Assembly: GCA_038227135.1 (NCBI GenBank)
Contig: JBBRQC010000001.1
Coordinates: forward strand, 146,175 to 210,174
Source: UBA4720 sp038227135
GTDB taxonomy: Bacteria > Gemmatimonadota > Gemmatimonadetes > Gemmatimonadales > Gemmatimonadaceae
Direction of reading: 5' to 3'
Length of the DNA stretch: 64,000 bases
Numbering within the stretch: the first letter of the stretch is position 1; every line of letters begins with the position of its first letter. The translations under genes were made by a program, and so were the position numbers. A model generated the notes under the pieces. The model saw nothing but the letters and a program-made list of their open reading frames with translations, had not been told where the DNA came from and searched no databases. Shown piece after piece: positions 6,908 through 16,503 of the stretch.

Positions 6908-9171
6908 AGCGCGGACCCGGAATAAGACTCGGGACTCTTGTCACATTCGCTTTTCTAGCAGCGTTTTCCGGGGCCACCCCTGCCCGCGCTCAGGACATCG
7001 ATTGTCAGCGTGGCGACCTGGAAGTGATGCGGCTGGTGTTCGAGGGGAACAAGGCCTTTTCTGATGCCGAGCTGGCGAAGACTATCGTAACCACGCCATC
7101 GGCGTGGGCGCGGCGTTACCTCTACCTGCCGTTTACGGTCAAACATTGCCTGGACCGTACCGAGCTCCCGAATGACCGCGCCCGGCTGATAATCTTTTAT
7201 CGCCGCCGGGGGTATCCAAAGGCGACCGTCGACACCGTCGTCAAGCCGCTGGGAAAGGGGGCTGTCGAGGTACGATTCAAAATCAACGAAGGACCGCCGA
7301 TCATACTGAGATCCTTCGTCATGCGCGGAGTGGATTCGGTACCAGAGAGAGCGCGGGTAATCCGCGATCTTCCGGTGCACGAAGGAGGGAGATTCGATCG
7401 CTTCGCGATCGATGCCGCGGCCGACACTGTCCGCGAGCGCCTGCACAACAACGGATATCCAAGGGCGGATGCTGTCAACAGCTTCACCGTGAACGACAGC
7501 ACGCTGAGCGCGTGGGACACGTTGACGCTTACGCCGGGGCCAAGAGCGAGGATTGGAGCGATCAAAATTCAAGTGACGCCGTTAGGGGAAAGGAAGCAGC
7601 AGATACCGACCAGAATCGTGCGCCGCATCATGGGGCTCGACTCCGGCCGGCTTTTCCGCGAGGACGAGATCGTGGACGCGCAGCGCGCCCTGTATCAAAC
7701 GGAGGCGTATCAGCACGTGTCGATCACGCCGGACTCGAGCCGTGATTCCCTGGTGACGCTCTACGCGAATCTCGCCGAAGCGCCGATGCACGCGGCGCGG
7801 GTGGGAGCCGGATACGGGACGCTCGACTGCTTTCGAGTGACAAGCGAGTACACCGATTACAACTTCCTGAACGGCGCGCGCCGGCTCGACCTGAACGGCA
7901 GGGTCTCGAAGATCGGGATCGGGCGTCCACTGAGTGGGGCGCCTGGATTCTGCCCCACCGCGAAGAAGGACGTGTTCAGCAACCTGCTCAGCTATTACAT
8001 AGGCGCCACGCTGCGCCAGCCCGTGTTTTTCGGATTGAGGACGGTGCCGACGCTCACCGTTTACAGCCAGAGTGTCTCGGAGTACAACGCCTATCGCCGC
8101 ACGACTGCTATCGGAGGCGTGGCATCAATAGTCTGGCGCTCGATCACGCGGACGCCCGTCAGTCTCAGCTATTCAATGGACCTTGGCCGCACGGAAGCGC
8201 AGCCGGCGCTCTTCTGCGCGTTGTTCAATCTGTGCGACGCCGAGGAGCGGCGGCGGGTCGAGAAGACGCAGCGCCTGGCGATACTGAGTCTGAGCGCGAC
8301 ACGTGACAACTCCAACAGTCTCCTGTCGCCCACACGCGGATCGATCATTCGTGTCGAGGCGCGTCATTCTTCGCCTTTCATTCTGTCGGACACCGCGCTC
8401 CAGTTCAACAAGTTCGTCGGCGATGCTTCGCGCTACATCAACGCCGGCGGGGGCAACGTGTTCGCGCTTCGCCTCCGCGGCGGCGTCGTCTACGGCCGAA
8501 GCCTTGGCTCCGCTACAGGATTCATCCCGCCTTCAGAGCGCCTGTACGCGGGCGGGCCCACCACTGTGCGCGGGTTTGCGCAGAACGAGCTGGGATCAGC
8601 CATCTACATCGCCTCCAGTCCGTTTCTGATCCTGCCGCCTGCGGCGAGCGGACTGCCGGACACCGTCGTGAGGGACACCAGCGGGATCCAGAGAAGAGTC
8701 GTACCGGTGGGCGGCAACAGTCTGGTCGTGGCCAACGTCGAGCTGCGACTTCGCAGCCCGATACTTCCTGAGCTGCTCCAGCTCACTCTGTTCACCGACG
8801 CCGGAGAGGTCTGGAATCGCGGCAGCACCTCGGCATTGGGTGGCGTGAAGCTCAAAGTCACGCCCGGTATTCAGATGACCGCGTTCTCTCCCGTTGGCCC
8901 GGTGCGGGTCGCGGTCGGATACAACCCATACCGCCGGCCGACCGGTCCGCTCTACTACGAAGCGACGAATGTCCCGGGAGCGCCTCTCTTGTGCGTGAGC
9001 CCCGGCAATGATGTCCCTACCCATTTCTCGCCGCCCGATCCGAAGACGGGCGCGGTCACAATAACGCAGGACATCACTGCCAACGGGTGTGCGCCGACTT
9101 ACCAACCCCCAAAGGACAATCGCTTCCGCAGCAGGCTCACGTTCAGCTTCGCCATCGGCCAGGCGTTCTAG
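6904..9171 (+). CDS. tamA: TamA/BamA-type Omp85 outer membrane protein
   Basis: 755 residues from GTG 6904; the frame extends further upstream but that part overlaps the small membrane gene in another frame. A signal peptide (LVTFAFLAAFSGATPARAQ) is followed by about three POTRA repeats, for example VMRLVFEGNKAFSDAELAKT at the first and IVRRIMGLDSGRLFREDEI at the third, and then a beta-barrel with RLYAGGPTTVRGFAQNELG, the RGF loop motif of Omp85 proteins. The last residue is Phe, as in an outer-membrane beta-signal. Three POTRA domains and the TamB gene six bases downstream favour TamA, which helps insert outer-membrane proteins, over BamA, which has five. Confidence 0.8.
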   Translation: MKRGPGIRLGTLVTFAFLAAFSGATPARAQDIDCQRGDLEVMRLVFEGNKAFSDAELAKTIVTTPSAWARRYLYLPFTVKHCLDRTELPNDRARLIIFYRRRGYPKATVDTVVKPLGKGAVEVRFKINEGPPIILRSFVMRGVDSVPERARVIRDLPVHEGGRFDRFAIDAAADTVRERLHNNGYPRADAVNSFTVNDSTLSAWDTLTLTPGPRARIGAIKIQVTPLGERKQQIPTRIVRRIMGLDSGRLFREDEIVDAQRALYQTEAYQHVSITPDSSRDSLVTLYANLAEAPMHAARVGAGYGTLDCFRVTSEYTDYNFLNGARRLDLNGRVSKIGIGRPLSGAPGFCPTAKKDVFSNLLSYYIGATLRQPVFFGLRTVPTLTVYSQSVSEYNAYRRTTAIGGVASIVWRSITRTPVSLSYSMDLGRTEAQPALFCALFNLCDAEERRRVEKTQRLAILSLSATRDNSNSLLSPTRGSIIRVEARHSSPFILSDTALQFNKFVGDASRYINAGGGNVFALRLRGGVVYGRSLGSATGFIPPSERLYAGGPTTVRGFAQNELGSAIYIASSPFLILPPAASGLPDTVVRDTSGIQRRVVPVGGNSLVVANVELRLRSPILPELLQLTLFTDAGEVWNRGSTSALGGVKLKVTPGIQMTAFSPVGPVRVAVGYNPYRRPTGPLYYEATNVPGAPLLCVSPGNDVPTHFSPPDPKTGAVTITQDITANGCAPTYQPPKDNRFRSRLTFSFAIGQAF

Positions 9172-9177
9172 CCCCCA

Positions 9178-12100
9178 ATGACACGCCGTCTCCGCATCGT
9201 TCTCGCGAGCGCCATCGTGCTGGTGGGGCTCGGCGTGATACTCGTTCTCAGCGTAATCGGAGTGACGCACACCGGCTTCGGCCAGGAGCGCGTGCGCGGA
9301 ATGGTGATGTCGATGCTCGCCGGCCAGGTCAAGGGAAAGGTCTACATCGGCCGGATTAGCGGAGGCTTTTTCAACGGTGTAACGATCGACTCGCTCGAGA
9401 TCCGCGACGACGAAGATTCCGTATTCGTCGCGTCGGGACCGATTCGAGTATCCTACGACACGCGCGATTTGTTCGACCGCAGGATTCTGCTCAGCAACCT
9501 GCAGGTCCAGCGTCCCCTGATTCATCTTCGTCAGCACGAAAATGGCGACTGGAACTGGCGGCGCATCTTCCCCGCGAGCGTCGAAAAGCAGCAGCGAAAC
9601 CAGCGGGGCTTCGGTCAGTACGTCGTCATCGACTCTTCGGAGATTCACGACGCGACCTTCACTCTGACCATTCCCTGGCATCCGGCGGACTCCTTGCGCG
9701 GGGCGAAACTCGATAGCGCGATCAGGTATGAGCTGGCGCGGCCGGATCACGAGATTCGGCGCACTCGCGAAGGCTTCGCGCGAACCTGGCGGTGGACGAG
9801 GGCCGAGGCGAACGTCGGCTTTGCACGCATCGCCGACCCGGACACGGTGGGCCGGCTGTTTCGCGTGAAGAACGTGAGCTTCACCGAGAGCGATCCACCC
9901 TTCAAGTTCCGGAACATCTCGGGAACGTTCCTCAACCTCGGCGATTCCATTTTCGTCGACGCGGAGCACTGGGACCTTCCCCGCTCCACGGGTACCGCGC
10001 GCGGCAGCGTGGTGTGGGGAAGCGATCTGCCAATCCGCTACTACGTGCACGTCGTCGGCGACTCCGTCGCGCTGAACGATGTTGCCTGGGTCTATCCGAC
10101 TTTGCCCACGACCGGCGGTGGCAAGATGGAGCTCGATATCCGGAGCGAGCGCGATCCGCGATTCCTGGACTACGTGCTCACGAAAATGGATGTGCACACG
10201 ACGGGTTCGCACCTGCTGGGGCAGATGACGTTCGGCACCGGCGGTCCCGTGCTCGCGGTGAAGAACCTCGATCTTCAGGCCGCGCCGGTCGATTTCGATC
10301 TCCTCCGCACGCTCAACGGAAAACCCTTTCCGTACGACTGGCAGGGAAAGCTCACCGGAAACGTGAAGGGAGCGGGCGGGCCGCTGAACCATTTCAAGGT
10401 GGATCAATCGTCGCTGGTATTTGCCGACGCGCACGTTCCGGGAGCGATTACGACCGCGAGTGGAGAGGGCGAGTTGGACATCCTGTTTCCCGCCTTCACG
10501 GCCTTCCACGATTTCCACGTCGACGTCGGTACGCTCGACCTGCGAACGCTCCAGTATCTCAATCCACTTTTCCCTAAGATCAAGGGAACTCTTTCCGGCA
10601 CGGCCAACCTCGATTCGTCCTGGCTCGACGTGCGCTTCAGAAACGCAGATCTGTATCATCACGACGGAGCGCAGCCCGTATCACACGTCACTGGCGACGG
10701 ACGCGTCACGTGGGGCAAGTATCTCATCTACGATCTCGCCCTCCAGGCGCAGCCCCTCTCGTTCACTGCGCTATCGCATTCGTATCCACTCCTCCCGCTG
10801 CGCGGAAGCTACGCGGGGCCCATGCTGGTGAAGGGAACCTCGCCGAATCTGCTGGTGAACACGACTCTCACCGGCGCTGCCGGCGCGTTCGCGTTCAACG
10901 GACTGCTCGACGCGGATCCGCTGGAGTACGCCGCGCGCGGGCGAGCGACGACCACCTCGCTCGATCTCCGCACGCTGCTGGAGAAGAACACCCTCCCCCA
11001 CACCCAGCTTACCGGCCAGTACGATCTCGACATGAGGGGAGAATCGCTTCCGACGCTCGCCGGCAGCGCGGTCGCATCGATCGGGCGGTCCACGGTCGCG
11101 GGCTTCCGCGTGGATCCTTCCATAGCGCGGGTACACGTGGCCAACGGCGTGGCGACCGTGGACACGCTCGCCTTGAATGCGACCGGGTTGAGAGCGTTCG
11201 CCTCCGGCACATTCGGCATGAGCGGGACTCACACCGGTACTCTCAAGTTCAGCGCCGTGATGGATTCTCTGTCGCGGCTTCGGGCACTCGTGCCCAGCCT
11301 CGAGACAAACGCCGCCGTCGACTCGCTTCATGGCAGCGCCGAGCTAACCGGCGAGCTGTCCGGGAGCATCGATCACCTCGGGTTAAACGGAATTGTCAGA
11401 GCGAACGACATCACCTTCGGTGCGCGGAGAGTGGAAAGCGTTCGGGGCTCGATTCTGCTGGCGGACATAACAAAGGACGTGCATGGGTCCCTGATATTCG
11501 GAGCCGATACGGTGTCGCTCGGTGCAGTCGGCTTCCACAGCATCAGGGCCTCCGTCGCCCTGATGTCTCCGACGTCGGGGCATTTCAGCGCCTCGATGCT
11601 TAGCGAGAGCGGCGTGCAGACCGAGCTTGCCGGCAATCTCACCCGCAGCCGCGACACCACCATCGTGCGCCTTGACTCGGCGGCGGTGCAGGTGGATTCC
11701 GCGAATCGCTACCGGCTGCAATATCCCACGCGCATTCAGTTCTCGAAGGGGTTTCTCGCGCTCGACTCGCTCCTGCTGCAGCACAGCAGCAACGCCAAGC
11801 TCGTCGTGGAGAACGTGCGACTGAATAGCGACTCGATCAAAGGACACGTCCGGACGGACAGCGTTGACCTGCGACTCGTCCGCGCATTCGTGCCGGGGCT
11901 GGTAGACGCGCGCGGCGCGATCGTGGCCGACGTGGATATTCGCGGCAGCATCAAGCAGCCCCAGTTGTTCGGTCAGATCTCGCTCGCCGATGGGTTCGCG
12001 CGATTCTCCAATCTCGGCACCAGCTACAGCCACATCACGGCGGACATCGCGCTGGCCGGGGACACCGTCCACATCAGAAAACTTTCCGCCGAAACCGTGA

Positions 12101-13335
12101 AGGACCGGCGCGGGTCGGTCTCCGTGACCGGCACGGTGAGCTTCGAGCACTACGACAACCCATCATTCTCGCTCACGGCCAACGCGTCCAATTTCCACGC
12201 GATCGACAAGCCCGGTCTTGCCGCGCTGGACATATCGACCGGTCCGCCGGTGACGTTGACGGGGTCGACCCAGGACGCAGTGATGCGCGGCAACGTGCGC
12301 GTCGAGCGCGGAACGATCTACATCCCCGACGTCATCAAGAAGCAGATCATCGATCTGAACGACCCGGAATTCCAGAACGTCGCCGACACGCTCCTCTCGC
12401 AGAATCGCGAGGTGTTGCCACGCGCCCCGAAGGCGGTCGCCCGCCATCTCCGTCTCGAGAACGTCAGCGTGGACATCGGGCCCGACGTATGGCTCCGCTC
12501 CTCGGAAGCCAACGTGAAGCTCGGAGGATCACTGAATGTGACCCTCGCTCCGCCCAATCCCGGCGAGCCGCCGAAGCTCGCGCTCGAGGGACTGCTGAGC
12601 GCCGACAAGGGGACGTACAGACTCAACCTCGTCGATCCCTTCATTCAGCCAACCTTCGACGTGCAAACCGGATTTCTTCGCTTCTCGGGAACGCCGGATC
12701 TGAATCCGTCGCTCGACATCAAGGCCATTCACACCGTTCGCCAACCGAGCAAGAGCGTGAATGGTCGTGACGTGCGGGTCGAGGTAGATATCACGGGGAC
12801 GCTGTCGCAGCCGAAGCTCTCGCTCAGAAACCCGGACAATCTCCCGCTGTCGGAGAGCGATTTGCTCAGCTATCTCGTGACTGGCGAGCCGGCAGTCGGT
12901 CTCGACAATACCACGGGCCAGGTCGCGGGGCTTGGAGTGCGCGCGCTCGGCAACATCTTCACGAACGCAATTCCACGGCAATTGCTCGACATCGTAGAAG
13001 TGCAGACGGCCGTGAACACGGACCCGACGGCACCTGGAGGAGCTTCGAACTCCCCTTATTTCGGTCTGCTGAACACTCGCGCGGTTCTCGGCAAACAGCT
13101 CGGAAGCAGATGGTTCCTTGGACTGAGCACCGGATTATGCTTCGTGAATCCCGGCGCGTTCAAGGAAAATCTGGGCCTCCAGCTGGAGTACCGGATCAGC
13201 TCGCTGTACAGCGCGCAGGCCGCGATCGAGCCGGGATCGAGCAATACTAGATGCGACAAGGGGACGGCTTTCATTACTCCGACGCAGACTCCGTCGCAGC
13301 TCGGCTTCGACCTCTTCCGCAACTGGCGTTTCTAA
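9178..13335 (+). CDS. tamB: TamB-type translocation/lipid-transport protein (DUF490)
   Basis: 1385 residues. A single N-terminal membrane anchor (LASAIVLVGLGVILVLSVIG) is followed by a long beta-rich AsmA-like body of repeated segments and a C-terminal DUF490 domain. The domain is recognised from PKLSLRNPDNLPLSESDLLS and the following YLVTGEPAVGLD, and the protein ends in an aromatic (NWRF). Known TamB spans the periplasm from inner membrane to TamA and is proposed to move phospholipids or assist barrel assembly. The start ATG lies six bases after the tamA stop. Length is close to the usual 1250-1400 residues of the family. The pairing with an Omp85 gene supports the call. Confidence 0.88.
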   Translation: MTRRLRIVLASAIVLVGLGVILVLSVIGVTHTGFGQERVRGMVMSMLAGQVKGKVYIGRISGGFFNGVTIDSLEIRDDEDSVFVASGPIRVSYDTRDLFDRRILLSNLQVQRPLIHLRQHENGDWNWRRIFPASVEKQQRNQRGFGQYVVIDSSEIHDATFTLTIPWHPADSLRGAKLDSAIRYELARPDHEIRRTREGFARTWRWTRAEANVGFARIADPDTVGRLFRVKNVSFTESDPPFKFRNISGTFLNLGDSIFVDAEHWDLPRSTGTARGSVVWGSDLPIRYYVHVVGDSVALNDVAWVYPTLPTTGGGKMELDIRSERDPRFLDYVLTKMDVHTTGSHLLGQMTFGTGGPVLAVKNLDLQAAPVDFDLLRTLNGKPFPYDWQGKLTGNVKGAGGPLNHFKVDQSSLVFADAHVPGAITTASGEGELDILFPAFTAFHDFHVDVGTLDLRTLQYLNPLFPKIKGTLSGTANLDSSWLDVRFRNADLYHHDGAQPVSHVTGDGRVTWGKYLIYDLALQAQPLSFTALSHSYPLLPLRGSYAGPMLVKGTSPNLLVNTTLTGAAGAFAFNGLLDADPLEYAARGRATTTSLDLRTLLEKNTLPHTQLTGQYDLDMRGESLPTLAGSAVASIGRSTVAGFRVDPSIARVHVANGVATVDTLALNATGLRAFASGTFGMSGTHTGTLKFSAVMDSLSRLRALVPSLETNAAVDSLHGSAELTGELSGSIDHLGLNGIVRANDITFGARRVESVRGSILLADITKDVHGSLIFGADTVSLGAVGFHSIRASVALMSPTSGHFSASMLSESGVQTELAGNLTRSRDTTIVRLDSAAVQVDSANRYRLQYPTRIQFSKGFLALDSLLLQHSSNAKLVVENVRLNSDSIKGHVRTDSVDLRLVRAFVPGLVDARGAIVADVDIRGSIKQPQLFGQISLADGFARFSNLGTSYSHITADIALAGDTVHIRKLSAETVKDRRGSVSVTGTVSFEHYDNPSFSLTANASNFHAIDKPGLAALDISTGPPVTLTGSTQDAVMRGNVRVERGTIYIPDVIKKQIIDLNDPEFQNVADTLLSQNREVLPRAPKAVARHLRLENVSVDIGPDVWLRSSEANVKLGGSLNVTLAPPNPGEPPKLALEGLLSADKGTYRLNLVDPFIQPTFDVQTGFLRFSGTPDLNPSLDIKAIHTVRQPSKSVNGRDVRVEVDITGTLSQPKLSLRNPDNLPLSESDLLSYLVTGEPAVGLDNTTGQVAGLGVRALGNIFTNAIPRQLLDIVEVQTAVNTDPTAPGGASNSPYFGLLNTRAVLGKQLGSRWFLGLSTGLCFVNPGAFKENLGLQLEYRISSLYSAQAAIEPGSSNTRCDKGTAFITPTQTPSQLGFDLFRNWRF

Positions 13336-13442
13336 AGCGTTGCTGGCTCGTCAATTACGACGTTCACGATGCTTACGCGAGTTTGTCATATGGGCTTTGG
13401 TCCGCGAACCTGATGGAGAAAAACCTGCGAGAGAAGGACTCG

Positions 13443-13631
13443 ATGATGTGCCGCTCGTGCGGGAACGAGGAGCGCGCATCCGAAGGGTACCCTTGCACTG
13501 ATTGCGGCACTTTCGTCTGCATCATTTGCAACTTCCGCGGGATCACGTTGTGCAAGAGCTGCGTCGCGAAGAGACCGGAGCCGCCGTTGAAGCCGACCAA
13601 GGCGGAGAAGATCGACTGGCCCGAGCATTGA
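13443..13631 (+). CDS. Small four-knuckle zinc-binding protein
   Basis: 62 residues. Four Cys-x2-Cys pairs sit within 40 residues: CRSC, CTDC, CIIC and CKSC. This is enough for two zinc sites in a rubredoxin- or B-box-like arrangement. The C-terminal 20 residues are basic and proline-rich (KRPEPPLKPTKAEK). I chose ATG 13443 because AGAAGGA lies five bases upstream; an in-frame ATG at 13413 would add ten residues. The stop TGA overlaps a TTG start of the NlpC/P60 gene (13628-13631). I do not recognise the family; a protein- or nucleic-acid-binding adaptor is possible. Confidence 0.65.
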   Translation: MMCRSCGNEERASEGYPCTDCGTFVCIICNFRGITLCKSCVAKRPEPPLKPTKAEKIDWPEH

Positions 13632-14398
13632 GCGAGCACGTCACCGCCATCGCCGCGATCGCGCCGATGTTGTGTGAGCCAGACGTAAGGACGACTCAGG
13701 TATCGCAGCTTCTTCACGGCCACATTGCGCTGGTCGTCGAGCGAAAAGGGTTGTGGCTGCACGTCAAAGGCGCTGACGGATACGCCGGCTGGGTACATCA
13801 GGGTTACGTGGTCACTATGCCGGAGCCCGTTCCGCCGCTCTCAGAAACGGGATGGAACGATCCGCGCCCGCTCTCGCTCGGATGCACCGTGCGCGACGAG
13901 CACGGCGCAACACGCAAGCTTCCGCTCGGCGCCCTCGTCACCGATGGTCAGGACCGGTTCGGGGGATTGGCGATGACGCTCGACGAGCGCCGCCACAACT
14001 TCCCACCGGCCGCCGATTCGATCACCGCGACAGCGATGACATACTTTGAGGGTACGTCGTACGAGTGGGGTGGCGTGACGCCGTGGGGCTGTGACTGTTC
14101 GGGACTCGTGTCGAGCTCCTTCCACCTGCATGGAGTGAACGTGCCACGCGATGCGTGGATGCAGGCGACAACTGGCGAGCCGGTGGAGAAAATTGGCGAC
14201 CTGCGCCCGGCTGATCTCCTGTTTTTCTCCGATCAGGATGATGGAAAGATCACTCACGTGGCTATCTCGCTTGGCGCAACCCGGGTGGTGCACCTCGCGC
14301 TGGGACGCGGCGGGTACGCCGTCGACGATCTTTCCAGCGGGGACGAGTACACCTCGTTCCTTGTTGAGCGGTTCCGGTTCGGACGAAGGATTCTCTAG
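13628..14398 (+). CDS. NlpC/P60 peptidoglycan endopeptidase with SH3 domains
   Basis: 256 residues. Two bacterial SH3-like modules occupy about residues 5-120 (for example KGLWLHVKGADGYAGWVHQG), followed by an NlpC/P60 cysteine peptidase domain with YEWGGVTPWGCDCSGLVSSS (catalytic Cys in DCSG), DLRPADLLFFS and the His motif ITHVAISLG. These enzymes cut D-Glu-mDAP bonds in stem peptides. The start is TTG 13628, overlapping the stop of the zinc-knuckle gene; the frame further upstream is only a shadow of that gene. No export signal is visible at the chosen start, as in cytoplasmic YkfC-type murein-peptide hydrolases that also carry SH3 modules. YkfC-like recycling is therefore plausible. Confidence 0.82.
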   Translation: MSEHVTAIAAIAPMLCEPDVRTTQVSQLLHGHIALVVERKGLWLHVKGADGYAGWVHQGYVVTMPEPVPPLSETGWNDPRPLSLGCTVRDEHGATRKLPLGALVTDGQDRFGGLAMTLDERRHNFPPAADSITATAMTYFEGTSYEWGGVTPWGCDCSGLVSSSFHLHGVNVPRDAWMQATTGEPVEKIGDLRPADLLFFSDQDDGKITHVAISLGATRVVHLALGRGGYAVDDLSSGDEYTSFLVERFRFGRRIL

Positions 14399-14412
14399 CC
14401 ACTCCTGTCCAG

Positions 14413-14847
14413 TCAGCTCACCATCGCGTTCTGCGACCCTGTGACCAGCGGTTGCTGGGTGGGTCCGGTCACGAACAGTCGGGCCGAAGCAGTTGGCTGA
14501 CCGTCGAGCGCGACCTGCATGGTGTACTGTCCGGCGACGTTGAGCGGCAGGTCCACGACTGCGATAATCGGCAGGTCCAGCTCGAACACCGGATTCGCCG
14601 CCTGAGCCACGCTCATCTCTCCCGAGGACGACCACAGCTCCTCTTCCAACGGAGACAGCCAGCGGAACGTCAGCTTGTGCGGGCCGGTGTCGTCTCCGTC
14701 CGCTTTGAGTCGAACCACGAAGTGCGTCCGGGGATGGATTGTCGGCAGTCCCGCCACCTGCACCGCGTCGAAGACGCCGAGGATGTTGAGCTTTCCTTCC
14801 TGCGAGAGGTTGGCGGCGTCGGCGAAGATGGCGAATGAGATGTGCAT
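14413..14847 (-). CDS. DUF6941-like protein of unknown function
   Basis: 144 residues starting MHISFAIFADAANLSQEGKL then NILGVFD. This opening, followed by HPRTHFVVRLKAD and a beta-rich body ending in VFVTGP-like strands, matches a widespread small family that I know as DUF6941. No catalytic motif, signal peptide or membrane segment is evident. A GTG one codon upstream is an alternative start. The gene is alone between the convergent NlpC/P60 gene (15 bases away) and the divergent EamA transporter gene, so context gives no help. Confidence 0.6.
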   Translation of the reverse strand: MHISFAIFADAANLSQEGKLNILGVFDAVQVAGLPTIHPRTHFVVRLKADGDDTGPHKLTFRWLSPLEEELWSSSGEMSVAQAANPVFELDLPIIAVVDLPLNVAGQYTMQVALDGQPTASARLFVTGPTQQPLVTGSQNAMVS

Positions 14848-14893
14848 CACCGCAAAGTAGCCGCGACGCGGCTTACCCGGCTAGTTTTCGTCG

Positions 14894-15814
14894 ATGACGG
14901 AATCAGCTACTCATCCTTCGACCATAAGAGCCGACCCGGCAGCGCACCCAGCGTTCGGATTGACGGATGTCCTCCTGTTCGCGATGGCCATGATCTGGGG
15001 GGCCAATTTCGTGGTTGTGAAGTACGCCACGCACGTCTTCAATCCTGTTGCGTTCACAGGCCTGCGCGTGGGAGTGGCAGCCCTGTTTCTCCTCGCTGCT
15101 GCATTTGCGGGTGGTGGAATCACTCTCCCTCGCCGCGACGTGGTCGCGCTCCTTCTCCTCGGCGCGCTCGGCAACGGACTGTATCAGCTCTTCTTCGTGC
15201 TCGGAGTAGCTCGAACGCGCGCTGGCAACGCGTCGCTGATCGTGGGCGCCGCACCGGCATTCATCGCTTTGATTGCGCGTGCACGCGGGATGGAGCGCGT
15301 GAAGCGCACGACCCTGATCGGCATCGGATTATCCGTCGCTGGCGTTGCGCTGGTAATCGTCGGAAGCGCCAACGAGTCGAGCGGCGACACGACATTGCTC
15401 GGCGCACTCCTCGTTTTTCTGGGGGTGATCTGCTGGTCGCTGTACACGATCGGTCTCCAGCCGTACGCTGCGCGGATCGATATCATCCAGCTTTCCGCGA
15501 TTACGCTGGTTGGCGGAGCAATTCCGTTGCTGTTTGCATCTGCTCCCGCGATGTTCTCGACCAACTGGTCCGCCATCGGAATAGGAGGCTGGCTCGCCGT
15601 CTTCTATTCGAGTGTAATATCGATGGGGGTCGCCTACTTTTTCTGGTATCGGGGACTGCGTGTGCTCGGTCCCACCCGCACCGCCGTCTACTCCAACCTT
15701 CAGCCGATCGTCGCTCTCCTGGTCGCCTGGGCTTTTCTCAGCGAGACTCCGACAATATTTCAGGGTGTGGGCGCGGCGACGATCATCGCCGGAGTTTTCC
15801 TGACGAGAACATGA
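14894..15814 (+). CDS. EamA/DMT-family transporter
   Basis: 306 residues with about ten hydrophobic segments arranged as two EamA repeats. The first repeat opens with AMAMIWGANFVVVKYA, and the second ends with GPTRTAVYSNLQPIVALLVA, both typical of drug/metabolite exporters in the inner membrane. Substrate is not predictable; relatives export amino acids or small metabolites. Its TGA overlaps the ATG of the HAD phosphatase gene (ATGA, 15811-15814), starting a three-gene run with the CYTH protein gene. Confidence 0.85.
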   Translation: MTESATHPSTIRADPAAHPAFGLTDVLLFAMAMIWGANFVVVKYATHVFNPVAFTGLRVGVAALFLLAAAFAGGGITLPRRDVVALLLLGALGNGLYQLFFVLGVARTRAGNASLIVGAAPAFIALIARARGMERVKRTTLIGIGLSVAGVALVIVGSANESSGDTTLLGALLVFLGVICWSLYTIGLQPYAARIDIIQLSAITLVGGAIPLLFASAPAMFSTNWSAIGIGGWLAVFYSSVISMGVAYFFWYRGLRVLGPTRTAVYSNLQPIVALLVAWAFLSETPTIFQGVGAATIIAGVFLTRT

Positions 15815-16503
15815 GGCTCGTTCTGTTCGACATCGACGGCACTCTGCTCAACTCGCAGGGAATGGGTCGGGCGTCGATGCAGCGCGCATTGACCGAAGTG
15901 TTCGGAGCTCCAGGCAATCCGTCCTATCGATACGACGGCAAGACCGACAAGCAGATAGTCCGCGACACTATGCGGCTGGATGGACATTCGGACGATCACA
16001 TCGACTCACAGATGGATAAGCTGATCGCTCTCTATCTGGAGGGACTGCGCGTCGGGGCGAAGAGCGGGAAGTTCAGCGTCCGGCCGCTTGCCGGAGTGCT
16101 GGAGATTCTCGACGCGCTCGAGGAGCGCGACGATGTCGTCCTGGGACTGCTGACGGGAAACATCGAGCCGGGGGCGCGGATCAAGCTGACGGCCGCCGGA
16201 ATCGACCCCGACCGGTTTCGCGTCAACGCTTTCGGTTCTGACCACGAGCATCGTCCCGAGCTGCCCGCGATCGCCCAGCGGCGGGCGAGCGAGACGTTGG
16301 GGTTGACCATCTCCGGGGAGCGGCTGGTCGTCATCGGCGACACGCCCGCCGACATCGAGTGCGGACGCTCGCTCGGCGCCCGATCCATCGGTGTTGCGAG
16401 CGGACATTATACGGTCGAGCAGCTCGAGGCCCACAATCCCTACGCGACGATTCCCTCGCTGGCGGACACCGAGCAGGTACTGGAGACGATTATCAATGCT
16501 TGA
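15811..16503 (+). CDS. HAD-superfamily hydrolase (phosphoglycolate-phosphatase-like)
   Basis: 230 residues. Motif I is LFDIDGTLLNS (nucleophile Asp8, acid Asp10), motif II LLTGN, and motif IV VIGDTPADIECGRS, with a helical cap between them. These are subfamily IA phosphatases acting on small phosphometabolites in the cytoplasm. Start ATG 15811 overlaps the upstream stop; the reading frame extends far upstream but only as a shadow of the EamA gene. The 3' end overlaps the CYTH gene start by 8 bases. Exact substrate is unknown. Confidence 0.85.
   Translation: MRLVLFDIDGTLLNSQGMGRASMQRALTEVFGAPGNPSYRYDGKTDKQIVRDTMRLDGHSDDHIDSQMDKLIALYLEGLRVGAKSGKFSVRPLAGVLEILDALEERDDVVLGLLTGNIEPGARIKLTAAGIDPDRFRVNAFGSDHEHRPELPAIAQRRASETLGLTISGERLVVIGDTPADIECGRSLGARSIGVASGHYTVEQLEAHNPYATIPSLADTEQVLETIINA

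Noticed and set aside
8596..10662. A 688-codon open frame on the minus strand across tamA and tamB
   Set aside because: It lies opposite two well-supported genes, has no recognisable motif and is a product of GC-rich codon use.
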